Source: Zeimonas sp046347945
GTDB lineage: Bacteria > Pseudomonadota > Gammaproteobacteria > Burkholderiales > Burkholderiaceae_E
NCBI GenBank assembly: GCA_046347945.1
Contig: JAXMFB010000007.1
Coordinates: forward strand, 124,001 to 188,000
Direction: 5' to 3'
DNA length: 64,000 nucleotides
The position numbers and the translations under genes are program-made. Position 1 is the stretch's first letter; each line of letters opens with the position of its first letter. Shown in pieces: positions 25,883 to 34,988 of the stretch. A model generated the notes under the pieces. That model was not told the DNA's origin. It ran no database searches and saw nothing but the letters and a program-made list of their open reading frames with translations.

Positions 25883-27244
25883 TCAAGATGCCGGGCGCGG
25901 CGCCTGTCCCCGATCCGGCGGGTCGAACCCTGCAACGCCCCGTTTCGCATCCGGCGAGCCGCGCGACCGGCCGCGACTTCTGGTCAGGGAGACCAGAAGT
26001 ATCAACCCGCCGATCCCCGAGGACGCCAGCGCCGTCGTCGCGGCCTGCTCGACCAGCAGCATCGCATAGAGGAATCCCAGGAAGACGAAGCCGGCGTTCC
26101 TCGCGCCACGGTATACGGCGTCGAGGTAGGCGAAAACGCCGGAGACGAGCAGCGTCGTGACCAGATACCCTGGCAGGCCCCCACCGGCGAGTCGATACAG
26201 GAACGCATTGGTGTTGGCGTTCGCGCCTGGAACGCCGAGATATGCCTCGCCGACGAAATACGTGATGCCCTCTGTGGTGTGGAACCCGACGTCGGGCCGC
26301 CATCCGGAGAACGGATCCCCGAACATGAACTCGAAGTAGGCCGCCATCAGGTACGACGGCACCGCAAAGACCCTTCTGAGGAGGTAATCCGCGACGAACG
26401 AGTATCCAGAGACGACGTACTCCGCAAATGCCGCCAGGAGCGCAAACCAGAGAAGTCCGAAGACAACCGCGACGAATCGCCCCACGGCGCCCTTCCTGAT
26501 CGCATATCCGACGAGATACGCCAATCCGACATAGAAGATCGGCGCCTTCAGGCCGATGACGTAATAGAACGCCGCCCCACTCGCCAGGGCCACGGCCAGC
26601 AGCCAGCTACGCCGCCGCCAGCCCGCCAGAAACGCGGCGGTTGGCGCAAATCCGTTCACGATGGCGGCATTGAGGTAGGCAGCCGGCGTCCCCGCCTGGA
26701 AGATCTCCCTCCCCTCGATCCGGCGATCGTAGGCACTTCCGAGCTCGATGCCGGCAGACGAAGGAGCGTGCAGGAAGGCGTAGACGGTTCCCAGCATGCA
26801 GAGCGCGACGATCACCAGCTCGAGGGACCCGTACGAGATCGGGGAAGGCATTCTCAAGCCAACAGCCGATGCGGTACCGAGGCGAAGGACGAGAAGCGGA
26901 ACCAGCAGCGTGGCGAAATTCAGCCAGTATTGAACCGCTGCGACCTTGCCGCCGATCGGGAACAGCGCCGCATACGGCAGCACGACGAACAGGATGTGGA
27001 AGAGCGAAAAGAAGTCGGACGGGCGCCTGATCTCGACGGGCAGGAACGCGCCGACGACCAGCACCGAGACGACCAGCAGCAGCAGATACTGCGGATCCGC
27101 ACCGACATGGTGGTACCCGAGATAGGCGTTGTCGTCAGCGATCTGGATCTCGTACACCGCCAGGATGGCGGCAGCCAACAGCAGCAGGTTGACGAGCAGA
27201 AAGACCCGCGCGAACACAGCCGTTCTGCTGAACCCCAGGTTCAC
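25883..27244 (-). CDS. wzy: probable O-antigen polymerase (Wzy-like)
   Basis: 453 residues and strongly hydrophobic, with about ten to twelve predicted membrane segments spread from residue 5 to 430. A large polar loop (FMFGDPFSGWRPDVGFHTTEG, residues 300-350) is typical of polymerases. Wzy proteins share little sequence, so the call rests on topology, length and its place between hisF and wbpG in a locus that has wzx and wzz but no other polymerase. Starts at a GTG overlapping the hisF stop (GTGA). The Arg/Ser/Pro-rich C-terminal tail is cytoplasmic. Confidence 0.75.
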   Translation of the reverse strand: MNLGFSRTAVFARVFLLVNLLLLAAAILAVYEIQIADDNAYLGYHHVGADPQYLLLLVVSVLVVGAFLPVEIRRPSDFFSLFHILFVVLPYAALFPIGGKVAAVQYWLNFATLLVPLLVLRLGTASAVGLRMPSPISYGSLELVIVALCMLGTVYAFLHAPSSAGIELGSAYDRRIEGREIFQAGTPAAYLNAAIVNGFAPTAAFLAGWRRRSWLLAVALASGAAFYYVIGLKAPIFYVGLAYLVGYAIRKGAVGRFVAVVFGLLWFALLAAFAEYVVSGYSFVADYLLRRVFAVPSYLMAAYFEFMFGDPFSGWRPDVGFHTTEGITYFVGEAYLGVPGANANTNAFLYRLAGGGLPGYLVTTLLVSGVFAYLDAVYRGARNAGFVFLGFLYAMLLVEQAATTALASSGIGGLILLVSLTRSRGRSRGSPDAKRGVAGFDPPDRGQAPRPAS

Positions 27245-27987
27245 GGCAGCAGCGCCTCTTTCGGGTAGTTGATGAGCACCGCCCGGTGCTTGCCGTGAAA
27301 GACGAACATGCTTCCTGCGCACACTGCCGAGGCGCCTTCGCGGATCGCCTGCGACAGGTGCTCGATGGTTCCTGCGCCGCCGCACGCCACCAGGGGAACC
27401 GACACGCACTGCGCGACACGTTTGACCAGATCGAGATCGTAGCCATTCATCATGCCGTCCCTGTCGACGCTGGTAAGCAGTATTTCCCCTGCGCCGGCGT
27501 CGGCGAGGCGCCTGACGTGATCCTCGAGCGACTCCTTGACATCGACTGTTGCCGACCTGGCCACCACCTTGTAGCCACCGAGAAACGTCCGCTTGACGTC
27601 GACCGCGCCCACCACGGCCTGGCTTCCGAACACCGCGGCTGCCTCGGTCAGGAGATCGGTCGACTCGGTGGCCGCCGTGTTGACGACGACCTTCTCGACA
27701 CCGGAACGTATCAGTCGCCGTACCTGATCGAGGGTGCGGACACCGCCTCCATAGGCCATCGGCATGAAGGCCTCGCCTGCCATTTCGGAGATCAGCTCGT
27801 AGTTGGGCTCTCGCCCCTCCCGCGATGCGTCGATGTCGAGAACGGCGATCTCGTCGACCTCCTTCTCGCTGAAGATCCGGATCGCATTCACGGGATCCCC
27901 GACGTAGACCGCATCCTTGAATCGCCGAGTCTTCACCAGCCCATTGCCACGTACCAGAAGGCAAGGGATGACGCGCGCGCGGTACAT
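27241..27987 (-). CDS. hisF: HisF-like cyclase subunit of the sugar amidotransferase
   Basis: 248-residue (beta/alpha)8 barrel. RVIPCLLVRGNGLVKTRRF, AVLDIDASREGREPN, FMPMAYGGGVRTLDQV, LLTSVDRDGMMNGYDL and PLVACGGAGTIEHL correspond to the HisF core. It is a paralogue of the histidine enzyme, and no other his genes are near. With HisH it should deliver ammonia to WbpG for acetamidino formation. Start abuts the hisH stop (TGAATG). Confidence 0.88.
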   Translation of the reverse strand: MYRARVIPCLLVRGNGLVKTRRFKDAVYVGDPVNAIRIFSEKEVDEIAVLDIDASREGREPNYELISEMAGEAFMPMAYGGGVRTLDQVRRLIRSGVEKVVVNTAATESTDLLTEAAAVFGSQAVVGAVDVKRTFLGGYKVVARSATVDVKESLEDHVRRLADAGAGEILLTSVDRDGMMNGYDLDLVKRVAQCVSVPLVACGGAGTIEHLSQAIREGASAVCAGSMFVFHGKHRAVLINYPKEALLP

Positions 27988-28599
27988 TCAGGCCCCCTCC
28001 GCAAAGGCATGAAGCATCTTCTTGCCGAATCGGTGGCTCTTCTCCGGATGAAACTGAACGCCGACGATGTTGTCCCGGGCGACGCCGGCGGCGAACGGCA
28101 CCCCGTAGTCGGCAACGAGAAGCACGTCGGCCGGGTCCGAGGGTTCCATGTAGTAACTGTGCACAAAATAGAACCGGGAATCGCTGTCCATGCCACGCGT
28201 GAGCGGATGCCCGGTTTGCCGCGCAACGACCTGGTTCCATCCCATGTGCGGGACCCGGAAACCCGGAGCCTCCGGGAACCGCCGCACGCGCATGTCCATC
28301 CACCCGAGCCCGACCTCCCTGCCCTCCTCGCTTTCACGACCGAGCATCTGTGCGCCAACGCAGATGCCGAGCAAGGGCGTGCCCTCGGCGAGAACCTTCC
28401 GCTCGAGAAGCGGCACAAGCCCCGTGGCGCGAAGGTTCTTCAGGCAGGCATCGAAGGCGCCATTGCCTGGAAGGATGATGCGGCTGGAGGCCGCAATCCT
28501 CTGCGGATCCGCGGTGATCTCGCAGGCTGCGCCAAGGCGCCGCAGCATGTTGGCGATCGCCCCGAGATTACCGATGTCGTAGTCGACGATCGCGATCAT
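27988..28599 (-). CDS. hisH: HisH-like glutamine amidotransferase subunit
   Basis: 203-residue class I glutaminase. AIVDYDIGNLGAIANMLRRL at the N terminus, the nucleophile in LLGICVGAQMLG, the oxyanion/substrate segment EVGLGWMD and the catalytic His-Glu of VQFHPEKSH are all present, so the glutaminase should be active. Works with HisF as the ammonia source for WbpG rather than in histidine synthesis, judged from context. The ATG overlaps the wzx stop. Confidence 0.88.
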   Translation of the reverse strand: MIAIVDYDIGNLGAIANMLRRLGAACEITADPQRIAASSRIILPGNGAFDACLKNLRATGLVPLLERKVLAEGTPLLGICVGAQMLGRESEEGREVGLGWMDMRVRRFPEAPGFRVPHMGWNQVVARQTGHPLTRGMDSDSRFYFVHSYYMEPSDPADVLLVADYGVPFAAGVARDNIVGVQFHPEKSHRFGKKMLHAFAEGA

Positions 28600-29846
28600 C
28601 GCCGATCCCCGAGGCTGAACCGATAGGACATCATGAGGTAGACGATGTACAACACGCTATATCCGGCGCTGTAGGCGATGATTGCTGCAGATTGTTGCGA
28701 GAACAGATTCAGGCTGGCCAGCGTCATGCCGAGCAGGCAGGCCTGCCAGACGAGATCAAGATGCTGCTTTTCGGCGATGTAGACCATGTAGCTCAGCGGG
28801 CTGGACACGAATCGCAGCGCGAACATCGGTACAAGCCAGGCTGCGATCGTCCCTGCACCTCGCCAGGCCTCGCCAAACGCCAGCGCAAAGAGAGGCGCGC
28901 TCCACAAAGCTAGCACGACCGCCGCCACCAGCGACGCCGTCGCCAGCACCTTGAAGGTCCGCAGGTAGTCCGCGCGGCACTCGCCTCGCTCCCGGTAACT
29001 GGTCGCGGCGTGACGCTTGAAGACATCGAGCACCGACTTCCCCAGGATCCCGATCGGAGCGCCCAGCGTTCGCGTCGCCAGGGCCAGCAGCCCTGCCGTC
29101 TCGGCGCCGAAGCGCCCTGCGACGATGAGCACGGGCAGTTGTGCGGACGCGGTGTTGAGGACATCCGCTGGCAAGGAGAGCAGCGGAAATCGCCTGTGTC
29201 GAGACCAGAACTCGCGTACCATCGGCGCCGGATTTCCAGCAGGCCACCGAATTGGCAAGAGCCGGGCCGACACCGCGAGGCCGACCATCACGCCAATCAG
29301 ATGCGCGATCGCCAGGGAGTCGGCACTGGCGAACGCTGCACCAAGCGCGATCTGTAACGTCGTGATGGCTCCGGCTTCGGCAATGCGCATCAACGACAGA
29401 TCCCGATAGCGTCCCTCGGCAGCCGCCCACGACTGCCAGATCTGCCCCATCGCAATCAGCAAGGCGACGGGGAAGAACGCTGCGATCAGCAGGGTCGACT
29501 GGTGTTCGACCCACGCGGGCGAAATCGCCACGACAATCGCCGCAGCGCCCACCAGCAGACCCGTCGCCAGTGCGGCCGTCAGCAGGGTCGAGACCATCGC
29601 GCGCCGCCGCGGTTCGCCGTCGGGTTCGAGCGCCAGCGCAGTCTCGAAACGGCCGGTCAGCGCGACTGCCGCCAGCAGAACGAGACCGAGCCACGCCGAG
29701 AACCGGCCGAACTCGCCCGGAGCGTACTGGCGGGCAATGATGAGCGAGCCCGCAATCGGTATCGCCTGGGCCACGGCGGTTCCGGTCAGGACCGAGGCCA
29801 CGCCGCGCCAGAAATCGCTGGTCAGTCCGGTTGTGCGCATCCCCAT
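28596..29846 (-). CDS. wzx: O-antigen flippase Wzx-like
   Basis: 416 residues with about twelve membrane segments, polysaccharide transport family. The start (LTSDFWRGVASVLTGTAVAQ, then AGSLIIARQYAPGEFGRFSAW) is the classic Wzx opening. It would flip undecaprenyl-linked repeat units across the inner membrane for Wzy. ATGs at 29846 and 29840 are equally good. Lies 22 bases after wzz and overlaps hisH by ATGA. Confidence 0.87.
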   Translation of the reverse strand: MGMRTTGLTSDFWRGVASVLTGTAVAQAIPIAGSLIIARQYAPGEFGRFSAWLGLVLLAAVALTGRFETALALEPDGEPRRRAMVSTLLTAALATGLLVGAAAIVVAISPAWVEHQSTLLIAAFFPVALLIAMGQIWQSWAAAEGRYRDLSLMRIAEAGAITTLQIALGAAFASADSLAIAHLIGVMVGLAVSARLLPIRWPAGNPAPMVREFWSRHRRFPLLSLPADVLNTASAQLPVLIVAGRFGAETAGLLALATRTLGAPIGILGKSVLDVFKRHAATSYRERGECRADYLRTFKVLATASLVAAVVLALWSAPLFALAFGEAWRGAGTIAAWLVPMFALRFVSSPLSYMVYIAEKQHLDLVWQACLLGMTLASLNLFSQQSAAIIAYSAGYSVLYIVYLMMSYRFSLGDRR

Positions 29847-29868
29847 TCGCGGTGCCAATCGCGCGAAT

Positions 29869-30687
29869 TCACGCGGCCGACTCTCTCGCGTATGCGACGA
29901 ACTCGGCCAGCAGCGCGAGCAGGATGCCCCCAAGCAGGCCGGTGACGAGCGCCAGCGCCATTGCGTACACCGTTCTGGGTGCCGCGGGACGCGACGGCGC
30001 CGAAACCTCGCCCAGCAGTGCAGTCGGCTGTGTCTTCGGGGCGCTCAGCGTCTGCACCAGCTTGGGCTTCTGTTCGTCCAGTTCCGACAGCAACATGAGC
30101 ACCCGGCCCCGCTCCATCATGACAAGCGATGCCTGAACGGGATCGCGCGCTCTAAGCGAATCCAGGATTGCGGTCGCGTCCTTGAACTGCTGCTGCAATG
30201 CAAGGCGCCTGGCATCGATCGACTGGAGTTGCTCCGTCATCGCCTGCACGTTACGGGCAAAGATTTCCGCGTGCGACCGCGCCACTTCGTCGAAGACCTT
30301 CGTGAGCAGGGCCGCCGGCTCGTCCGGGCGATCGCCTTCCGCCGCGAGTTCCACGACTGGCGCCGCGCCCTTTTGCGCGGAAGCGCGGCTGAGGAAGGGC
30401 TTGGGGCGCTTGACGCCGTCGGCGACGTTCTCGCCATACCGGTCCATCAGTCGGGCGGCGAGTACTTCGGCCGGCTCGAACGGACCGGCACCACCGGTCT
30501 GGCCGATCTGCACCTTGGCGCGAGCCTCGAAGACCGGTGCCTTCAGGGCGACGTATGCAATGCCCACGCCCAAGCTGACGACCAAGCCTGCCAACACCCA
30601 GAGCCTGCGCCGGACGAGGATCAACCAGATCTGAGTTAGGCTGACTTCATTGTCAGAAGACTGGCGGGCAGCTGCGCTGGCGGGCAT
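29869..30687 (-). CDS. wzz: chain-length determinant protein (Wzz family), copy 1
   Basis: 272 residues. An N-terminal cytoplasmic stretch is followed by a membrane helix at about 30-50 (LWVLAGLVVSLGVGIAYVAL). The periplasmic domain is alpha-helical and coiled-coil-rich. A second membrane helix near the C terminus (VYAMALALVTGLLGGILLALL) carries the Gly-rich face usual for the family. It sets the modal length of the Wzy product. Shorter than copy 2 at 35-36 kb; the two share only overall architecture. Confidence 0.83.
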   Translation of the reverse strand: MPASAAARQSSDNEVSLTQIWLILVRRRLWVLAGLVVSLGVGIAYVALKAPVFEARAKVQIGQTGGAGPFEPAEVLAARLMDRYGENVADGVKRPKPFLSRASAQKGAAPVVELAAEGDRPDEPAALLTKVFDEVARSHAEIFARNVQAMTEQLQSIDARRLALQQQFKDATAILDSLRARDPVQASLVMMERGRVLMLLSELDEQKPKLVQTLSAPKTQPTALLGEVSAPSRPAAPRTVYAMALALVTGLLGGILLALLAEFVAYARESAA

Positions 30688-30834
30688 GTCTCGAGATCGG
30701 ATGAAACCGCCATTATCGCATCGCCCTTGCCGCGCCCCTCGAAACCGCCGTTGCAGTCACCGGCTCCGTGCCAACCCCGAGGCCGCCCGCGATTTCGTTG
30801 GAGGCGACGACGTTGCCCACCTTGAACGGCATGG

Positions 30835-32835
30835 TCACAGCCCCAGCGCGTCGACAACAAGAGGCGCGACAAGCCGGGAGCCAGCCACGCTGAGGTGGTT
30901 ATCGTCTGCGTAGAGCAATTGCGTGCCGCGCAGACCACCGCATCGGTCGTCCGGACAGAAGAGGCGTTCCGCGTCGATCACGATCAACGACCGGTGAGCC
31001 GCCCGAACGCCCTCGATCAGGCTGCGGTAGTCCGCCATCCGGGTGCGATAGACCGCGTGGGCGACGGTGCATCCCTCACGCATCCCCGTAAGCGTCAGCG
31101 GTCGGGACAGGCAGTCCCGCGCGGGAATCCCCAACTCCGGCACCTGAAGGAAGTATGCGACACGCAGGCCTCTGCTCGCCAGACGAGCGATCGTGGCCTG
31201 CAAACCGCGCGCAAACGCCTGCGACGGCGGCGCCTGCGTCGCGAGCCCGTCGGGGCCTCGTTCAGCGATCGGCGGATAGTTGTAGTGCGCCTCGGCGGGC
31301 CCGAATCCCTTCCCGTCGAGATACTGAGGGCCGCGCGATGCCAGCACGACAGCCACCAGGCGCCTGTCCCGTTCGATTGTGCTCAGGATGACGTCGATGC
31401 TTCGTGCGCATGCCGTCCGTTCCGCTGCATTCCTGCCCGTGACGGCGCCGTCGAAGGGCGGACAACCGGAGTTCGCGAGAAGCAGAGTGCCGTATCCCTT
31501 GCCGGCGGCCAGTTCTGAGACGCCCGGAAACAGCACGTGTGCGTGCGAATCGCCCACCAGCGCGATCATCCGCTCGCCGGGGTGAGACTGGCGACAGTAG
31601 ACCGGCGCATCCGTTCCAGAGAACAACGCGAGGCAGGAACTGTCCTGCCGTGGCTCGCGGATCATCTGAGCCTCGGCATCTTTCGCATAACGAATCGCTT
31701 GCCGATCGGGCAGCCCTCCCGAATCGATCACGACACGGGACGCGAGCGCCAGCGCCAGCATCGCTCCTGTCAGTACCGGCACGACGCGACGTCGGGCCCA
31801 TCCGTGGCGAATCGGGCGCTCGATCCATGCATAGGTTCCCCAGGCAAGCAGCACGGAGAGAAGGGCGGCAGTCAACAAGAGCCAACCAGGCGGTCGTCCG
31901 GATTCGGCGATCCGGACGAACGAGAGCAACGGCCAATGCCACAGGTACAACGGATAACTGATCAGCCCGACCAGCACCAACGGCTTCGCAGCAAGGGCAC
32001 GATTCACTATCGCGCCGCGGCCGCAGGCAATGAGCGCGGCGACACCGAGGAGCGGTGCGATCATGCTCGGCCCCGGATACAGCGCATGCTCGTCGAACGT
32101 GAACAAGGCCCATGCGATCAGCACTGACCCGGCCACCGAAAGCATGTTTCGAGCCGACCGAGGCTCCAGCACGGCAGGCAGCACGCCGCCCCTTCGCCCG
32201 TGCCACCACGCGACGCTGGCGCCGACCAGAAGTTCCCATCCGCGCGCCAGAGGGTGATAGTAGAGCGCGTCGGCGCTGCGAGCGGCGAGGTGAGCGCCGA
32301 ACGCGAGCGAAGCCACACCCAGCACGACGATGACGATGCCGGCATCGATGCGTAATCGACGGGCGCCCAGAAGCACGACAGGCCAGGCGAGATAGAACTG
32401 CTCCTCGACCGACAGCGACCAGAGGTGCAGCAGCGGCTTGGCGCTCGAGACCACGTCGAAATAGCCCGCCTCCTGCATGAGCCGGAAATTGAGAACGAAG
32501 GCAATCGCGTAATACGCATGCCGGCCGAGGCGTTCGTACTCGTCGGCGAACAGCGCGAATGCCCCGAATGCAAGCGTCGCAATCAATACCGCGATCAGCG
32601 CGGGGAACAGGCGCCTGATGCGCCGGGCGTAAAATGCACCGAAGCGGAAGCGCCCGTCGGCCTGCTCGCGAAGCAGGATCAGGGAGATCAGGTATCCGGA
32701 GATGACGAAGAAGATGTCGACGCCCAGGAATCCGCCGGGCAAGGCCGAGGGCGCGACATGAAAGACGAGCACGCTGAGGACGGCGACCGCCCGAAGTCCA
32801 TCGATGTCTGCGCGATAGGTGACTGCGGACGTCAT
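30835..32835 (-). CDS. OafA/YrhL-type O-acyltransferase with SGNH domain
   Basis: 666 residues. Residues 1 to about 370 are the ten-helix acyltransferase-3 domain: YRADIDGLRAVAVLSVLVFH, FFVISGYLI, RRIRRLFPAL and HLWSLSVEEQFYLAWP. From about 420 a periplasmic SGNH hydrolase-like domain has ALVGDSHAHVLFP (Ser) and YADDNHLS (Asp and His). Such proteins O-acetylate surface polysaccharides. It lies in the O-antigen operon 43 bases after the dehydrogenase, so it probably decorates this glycan. Start 32835 precedes YRADIDGLRA directly. Confidence 0.9.
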   Translation of the reverse strand: MTSAVTYRADIDGLRAVAVLSVLVFHVAPSALPGGFLGVDIFFVISGYLISLILLREQADGRFRFGAFYARRIRRLFPALIAVLIATLAFGAFALFADEYERLGRHAYYAIAFVLNFRLMQEAGYFDVVSSAKPLLHLWSLSVEEQFYLAWPVVLLGARRLRIDAGIVIVVLGVASLAFGAHLAARSADALYYHPLARGWELLVGASVAWWHGRRGGVLPAVLEPRSARNMLSVAGSVLIAWALFTFDEHALYPGPSMIAPLLGVAALIACGRGAIVNRALAAKPLVLVGLISYPLYLWHWPLLSFVRIAESGRPPGWLLLTAALLSVLLAWGTYAWIERPIRHGWARRRVVPVLTGAMLALALASRVVIDSGGLPDRQAIRYAKDAEAQMIREPRQDSSCLALFSGTDAPVYCRQSHPGERMIALVGDSHAHVLFPGVSELAAGKGYGTLLLANSGCPPFDGAVTGRNAAERTACARSIDVILSTIERDRRLVAVVLASRGPQYLDGKGFGPAEAHYNYPPIAERGPDGLATQAPPSQAFARGLQATIARLASRGLRVAYFLQVPELGIPARDCLSRPLTLTGMREGCTVAHAVYRTRMADYRSLIEGVRAAHRSLIVIDAERLFCPDDRCGGLRGTQLLYADDNHLSVAGSRLVAPLVVDALGL

Positions 32836-32878
32836 CGAACGCGCTTGTGGTGCCTCCGGGCGCCGCCGGAATCCGGTC

Positions 32879-34180
32879 CTACAGCCGCCACGCGGTAATC
32901 CCCGCCCGCGCGAGGGCCTGCCGGTCGAACAGGCTCTTGACATCGGCGAGCACCGGCTTTTCGCCCCTGAGCAGCGCCCTCAGATCGCTGGCGGCCCGCG
33001 ACGCATACTGCTCGTGGGCTACCGCAACCACCAGAGCGTCGACCTTCGCGTCCGGGGCAACGCTGCCGATCGAAACGCCCGGATACTCGCGCGTCAGTTC
33101 GTCAGCATCCGCATACGGATCCTCCGCCACCACCTTGATTCCGAAATCCTGGAACTCGCGGATGATGTCGATGACCTTGCTGTTGCGAATGTCCGGGCAG
33201 TTCTCCTTGAACGTGAGGCCGAGCACGCCTACGGTCGCGCGCGTCACGTCGATGCCGTTCTGGATCATCTTCTTGATCGTGGTGCGCGCGACGTAACGGC
33301 CCATGTTGTCGTTGATGCGGCGCCCCGCCAGGATGACCTGCGGAATGTAGCCGACCTTTTCCGCCTTGTCGGTCAGGTAGTAAGGATCGACGCCAATGCA
33401 GTGTCCGCCGACCAGCCCCGGGCGGAACGGCAGGAAGTTCCATTTGGTTCCTGCCGCCTCGAGCACGGCCTGGGTGTCGATATCGAGGCGCGCAAACAGT
33501 ACGCTGAGCTCGTTCATCAGAGCGATGTTCAGGTCGCGCTGGGTGTTCTCGATCACCTTGGCCGCTTCGGCCACGCGGATACCTGGCGCCTTGTGGGTTC
33601 CCGCGGTGACGATCTCGCGGTACAGGCTGTCGATCGTCTCCGCCGCTTCCGGAGTCGACCCCGAGGTGACCTTTCTGATGGTCGCGACCCGGTGCTCCTT
33701 GTCGCCGGGGTTGATCCTCTCGGGGCTGTAGCCCGCGAAGAAGTCGCGGTTGAACGTCAACCCGGATACGCGCTCGAGCACGGGAACGCAATCCTCCTCG
33801 GTCGCACCCGGATAGACCGTCGATTCGTAGATGACGATGTCGCCCTTCTTCAACACTCTCCCGATGGTCTCGGAAGCCTTCAGCAATGGGCCGAGGTCGG
33901 GGCGCTTGTGCTCGTCGATAGGAGTCGGCACGGTCACGATGTACACGTTGCAGTCGGCAAGGTCCGCCGCGTTCGACGTGTAGCGCAACCCTCGGGCCTC
34001 GCGCAATTCGGCACCCCCGACTTCGAGGGTGACGTCATGCCCCGCCCGCAGGGCTTCGATGCGCTCGACATTGATGTCGAACCCGACGACGACACGTCGC
34101 TTGCCAAACTCGACTGCCAGCGGAAGGCCGACGTAGCCGAGTCCGATGATCCCGAGGCGCAGGTCACGCGTTGAGGGCAT
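32879..34180 (-). CDS. UDP-N-acetylglucosamine 6-dehydrogenase (TviB/WbpO family)
   Basis: 433 residues. LGIIGLGYVGLPLAVEFGK is the NAD-binding start, TVPTPIDEHKRPDL and YESTVYPGATEEDC follow, and GGHCIGVDPYYL holds the catalytic Cys. KENCPDIRNSKVIDI is typical of the TviB branch, which oxidises C6 of UDP-GlcNAc (or UDP-GalNAc). UDP-GlcNAcA is the substrate of WbpB, so this enzyme probably starts the WbpB-E-D route encoded 14 kb away on the other strand. First intact gene of the minus-strand operon. Confidence 0.9.
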   Translation of the reverse strand: MPSTRDLRLGIIGLGYVGLPLAVEFGKRRVVVGFDINVERIEALRAGHDVTLEVGGAELREARGLRYTSNAADLADCNVYIVTVPTPIDEHKRPDLGPLLKASETIGRVLKKGDIVIYESTVYPGATEEDCVPVLERVSGLTFNRDFFAGYSPERINPGDKEHRVATIRKVTSGSTPEAAETIDSLYREIVTAGTHKAPGIRVAEAAKVIENTQRDLNIALMNELSVLFARLDIDTQAVLEAAGTKWNFLPFRPGLVGGHCIGVDPYYLTDKAEKVGYIPQVILAGRRINDNMGRYVARTTIKKMIQNGIDVTRATVGVLGLTFKENCPDIRNSKVIDIIREFQDFGIKVVAEDPYADADELTREYPGVSIGSVAPDAKVDALVVAVAHEQYASRAASDLRALLRGEKPVLADVKSLFDRQALARAGITAWRL

Positions 34181-34340
34181 TTTCAGCTCAGCCCTTTCGG
34201 ACTTCCGTGTTGACGTTGAGCGCCGAATTATGTCATTCCTTGCCCCGTCAGCCGTACCGTTTGGCCGGTGCATCATCAGTCGGGGCCTTCGAGCCCCGAC
34301 ACCCTGACCAACCCTGCGCGCACTGGATGCGCCGCCGGCG

Positions 34341-34980
34341 TCAGGCGTTGATCGATTTCTCGACCGAAGCGACGCCTTCCAGCACGTCATCCAGCGACGC
34401 AGGCTTGCCGAACACCATGCCGCCCATCGCCCGATAGTCGCGCGCCAGCGCATCGCGCATGGCGGGCGTCGGCTGGAGCTCGAACGTGCCCGACTGCGCA
34501 GTTTCCAGTCCGAGGTCCGGACTGCCGAAGAACAGGCGGGCACGAAGGACGCAGTTCGCGCCGGGCGCCCGGTCGGAAGGCCACGCCCGGCTTTCCGCGT
34601 TCTGCATCACCCGGTAGACATCGTGGTAGTGCCGCGAAATCCGCTGCCCGCGCTGCCTTGGCTCGTCGCGCCTCTCGAACCACTGCCGCAGGCCGTGCAG
34701 GATCACGATCTCGTCCCACATGGTGCGCTCGGGCCGCACTGTCGTGATGTTCGGGACGCTCAGGTCGGGCACATCCTGCGCGATGTACGGCTCGACGCTC
34801 GCCGCCACATGCGGATCGAGCGCAGACTTCGCCCGGCCCAGTACCGGCGGCTCGGTGCCGTCAGCTTGAAGGCGACAGCAAGGTTGTCGAGCTTGATCGT
34901 GCCGCGGCGTGCATCGGTGTGGATGGTCACGCGCGCCGGTACGGCGTCGGCCAGCCCCAGATGCCTGTGGACATGTCTCC
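34341..34980 (-). pseudogene. remnant of an AbiE-type toxin-antitoxin system (AbiEi/DUF6088 fused into AbiEii)
   Basis: Two frames carry fragments of neighbouring genes. From 34980 to about 34840, LGLADAVPARVTIHTDARRG with TIKLDN resembles the C-terminal part of DUF6088/AbiEi antitoxins. From about 34850 to 34341 a second frame reads RAKSALDPHVAASVEPYIAQ, RPERTMWDEIVILHGL and RISRHYHDVYRVMQ, the C-terminal half of an AbiEii nucleotidyltransferase toxin. The antitoxin end and the toxin's catalytic N-terminal half are missing, which points to an internal deletion of roughly a gene's length. The toxin frame is open from an ATG at 34808 (155 residues), but lacks the nucleotidyltransferase site. 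Confidence 0.7.
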
Positions 34981-34988
34981 AGTTCCGT

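Noticed and set aside
27241..28599. HisF and HisH as histidine biosynthesis genes
   Set aside because: No other his genes are nearby, and they are coupled to wzx, wzy and wbpG, where the sugar amidotransferase role is established in P. aeruginosa.
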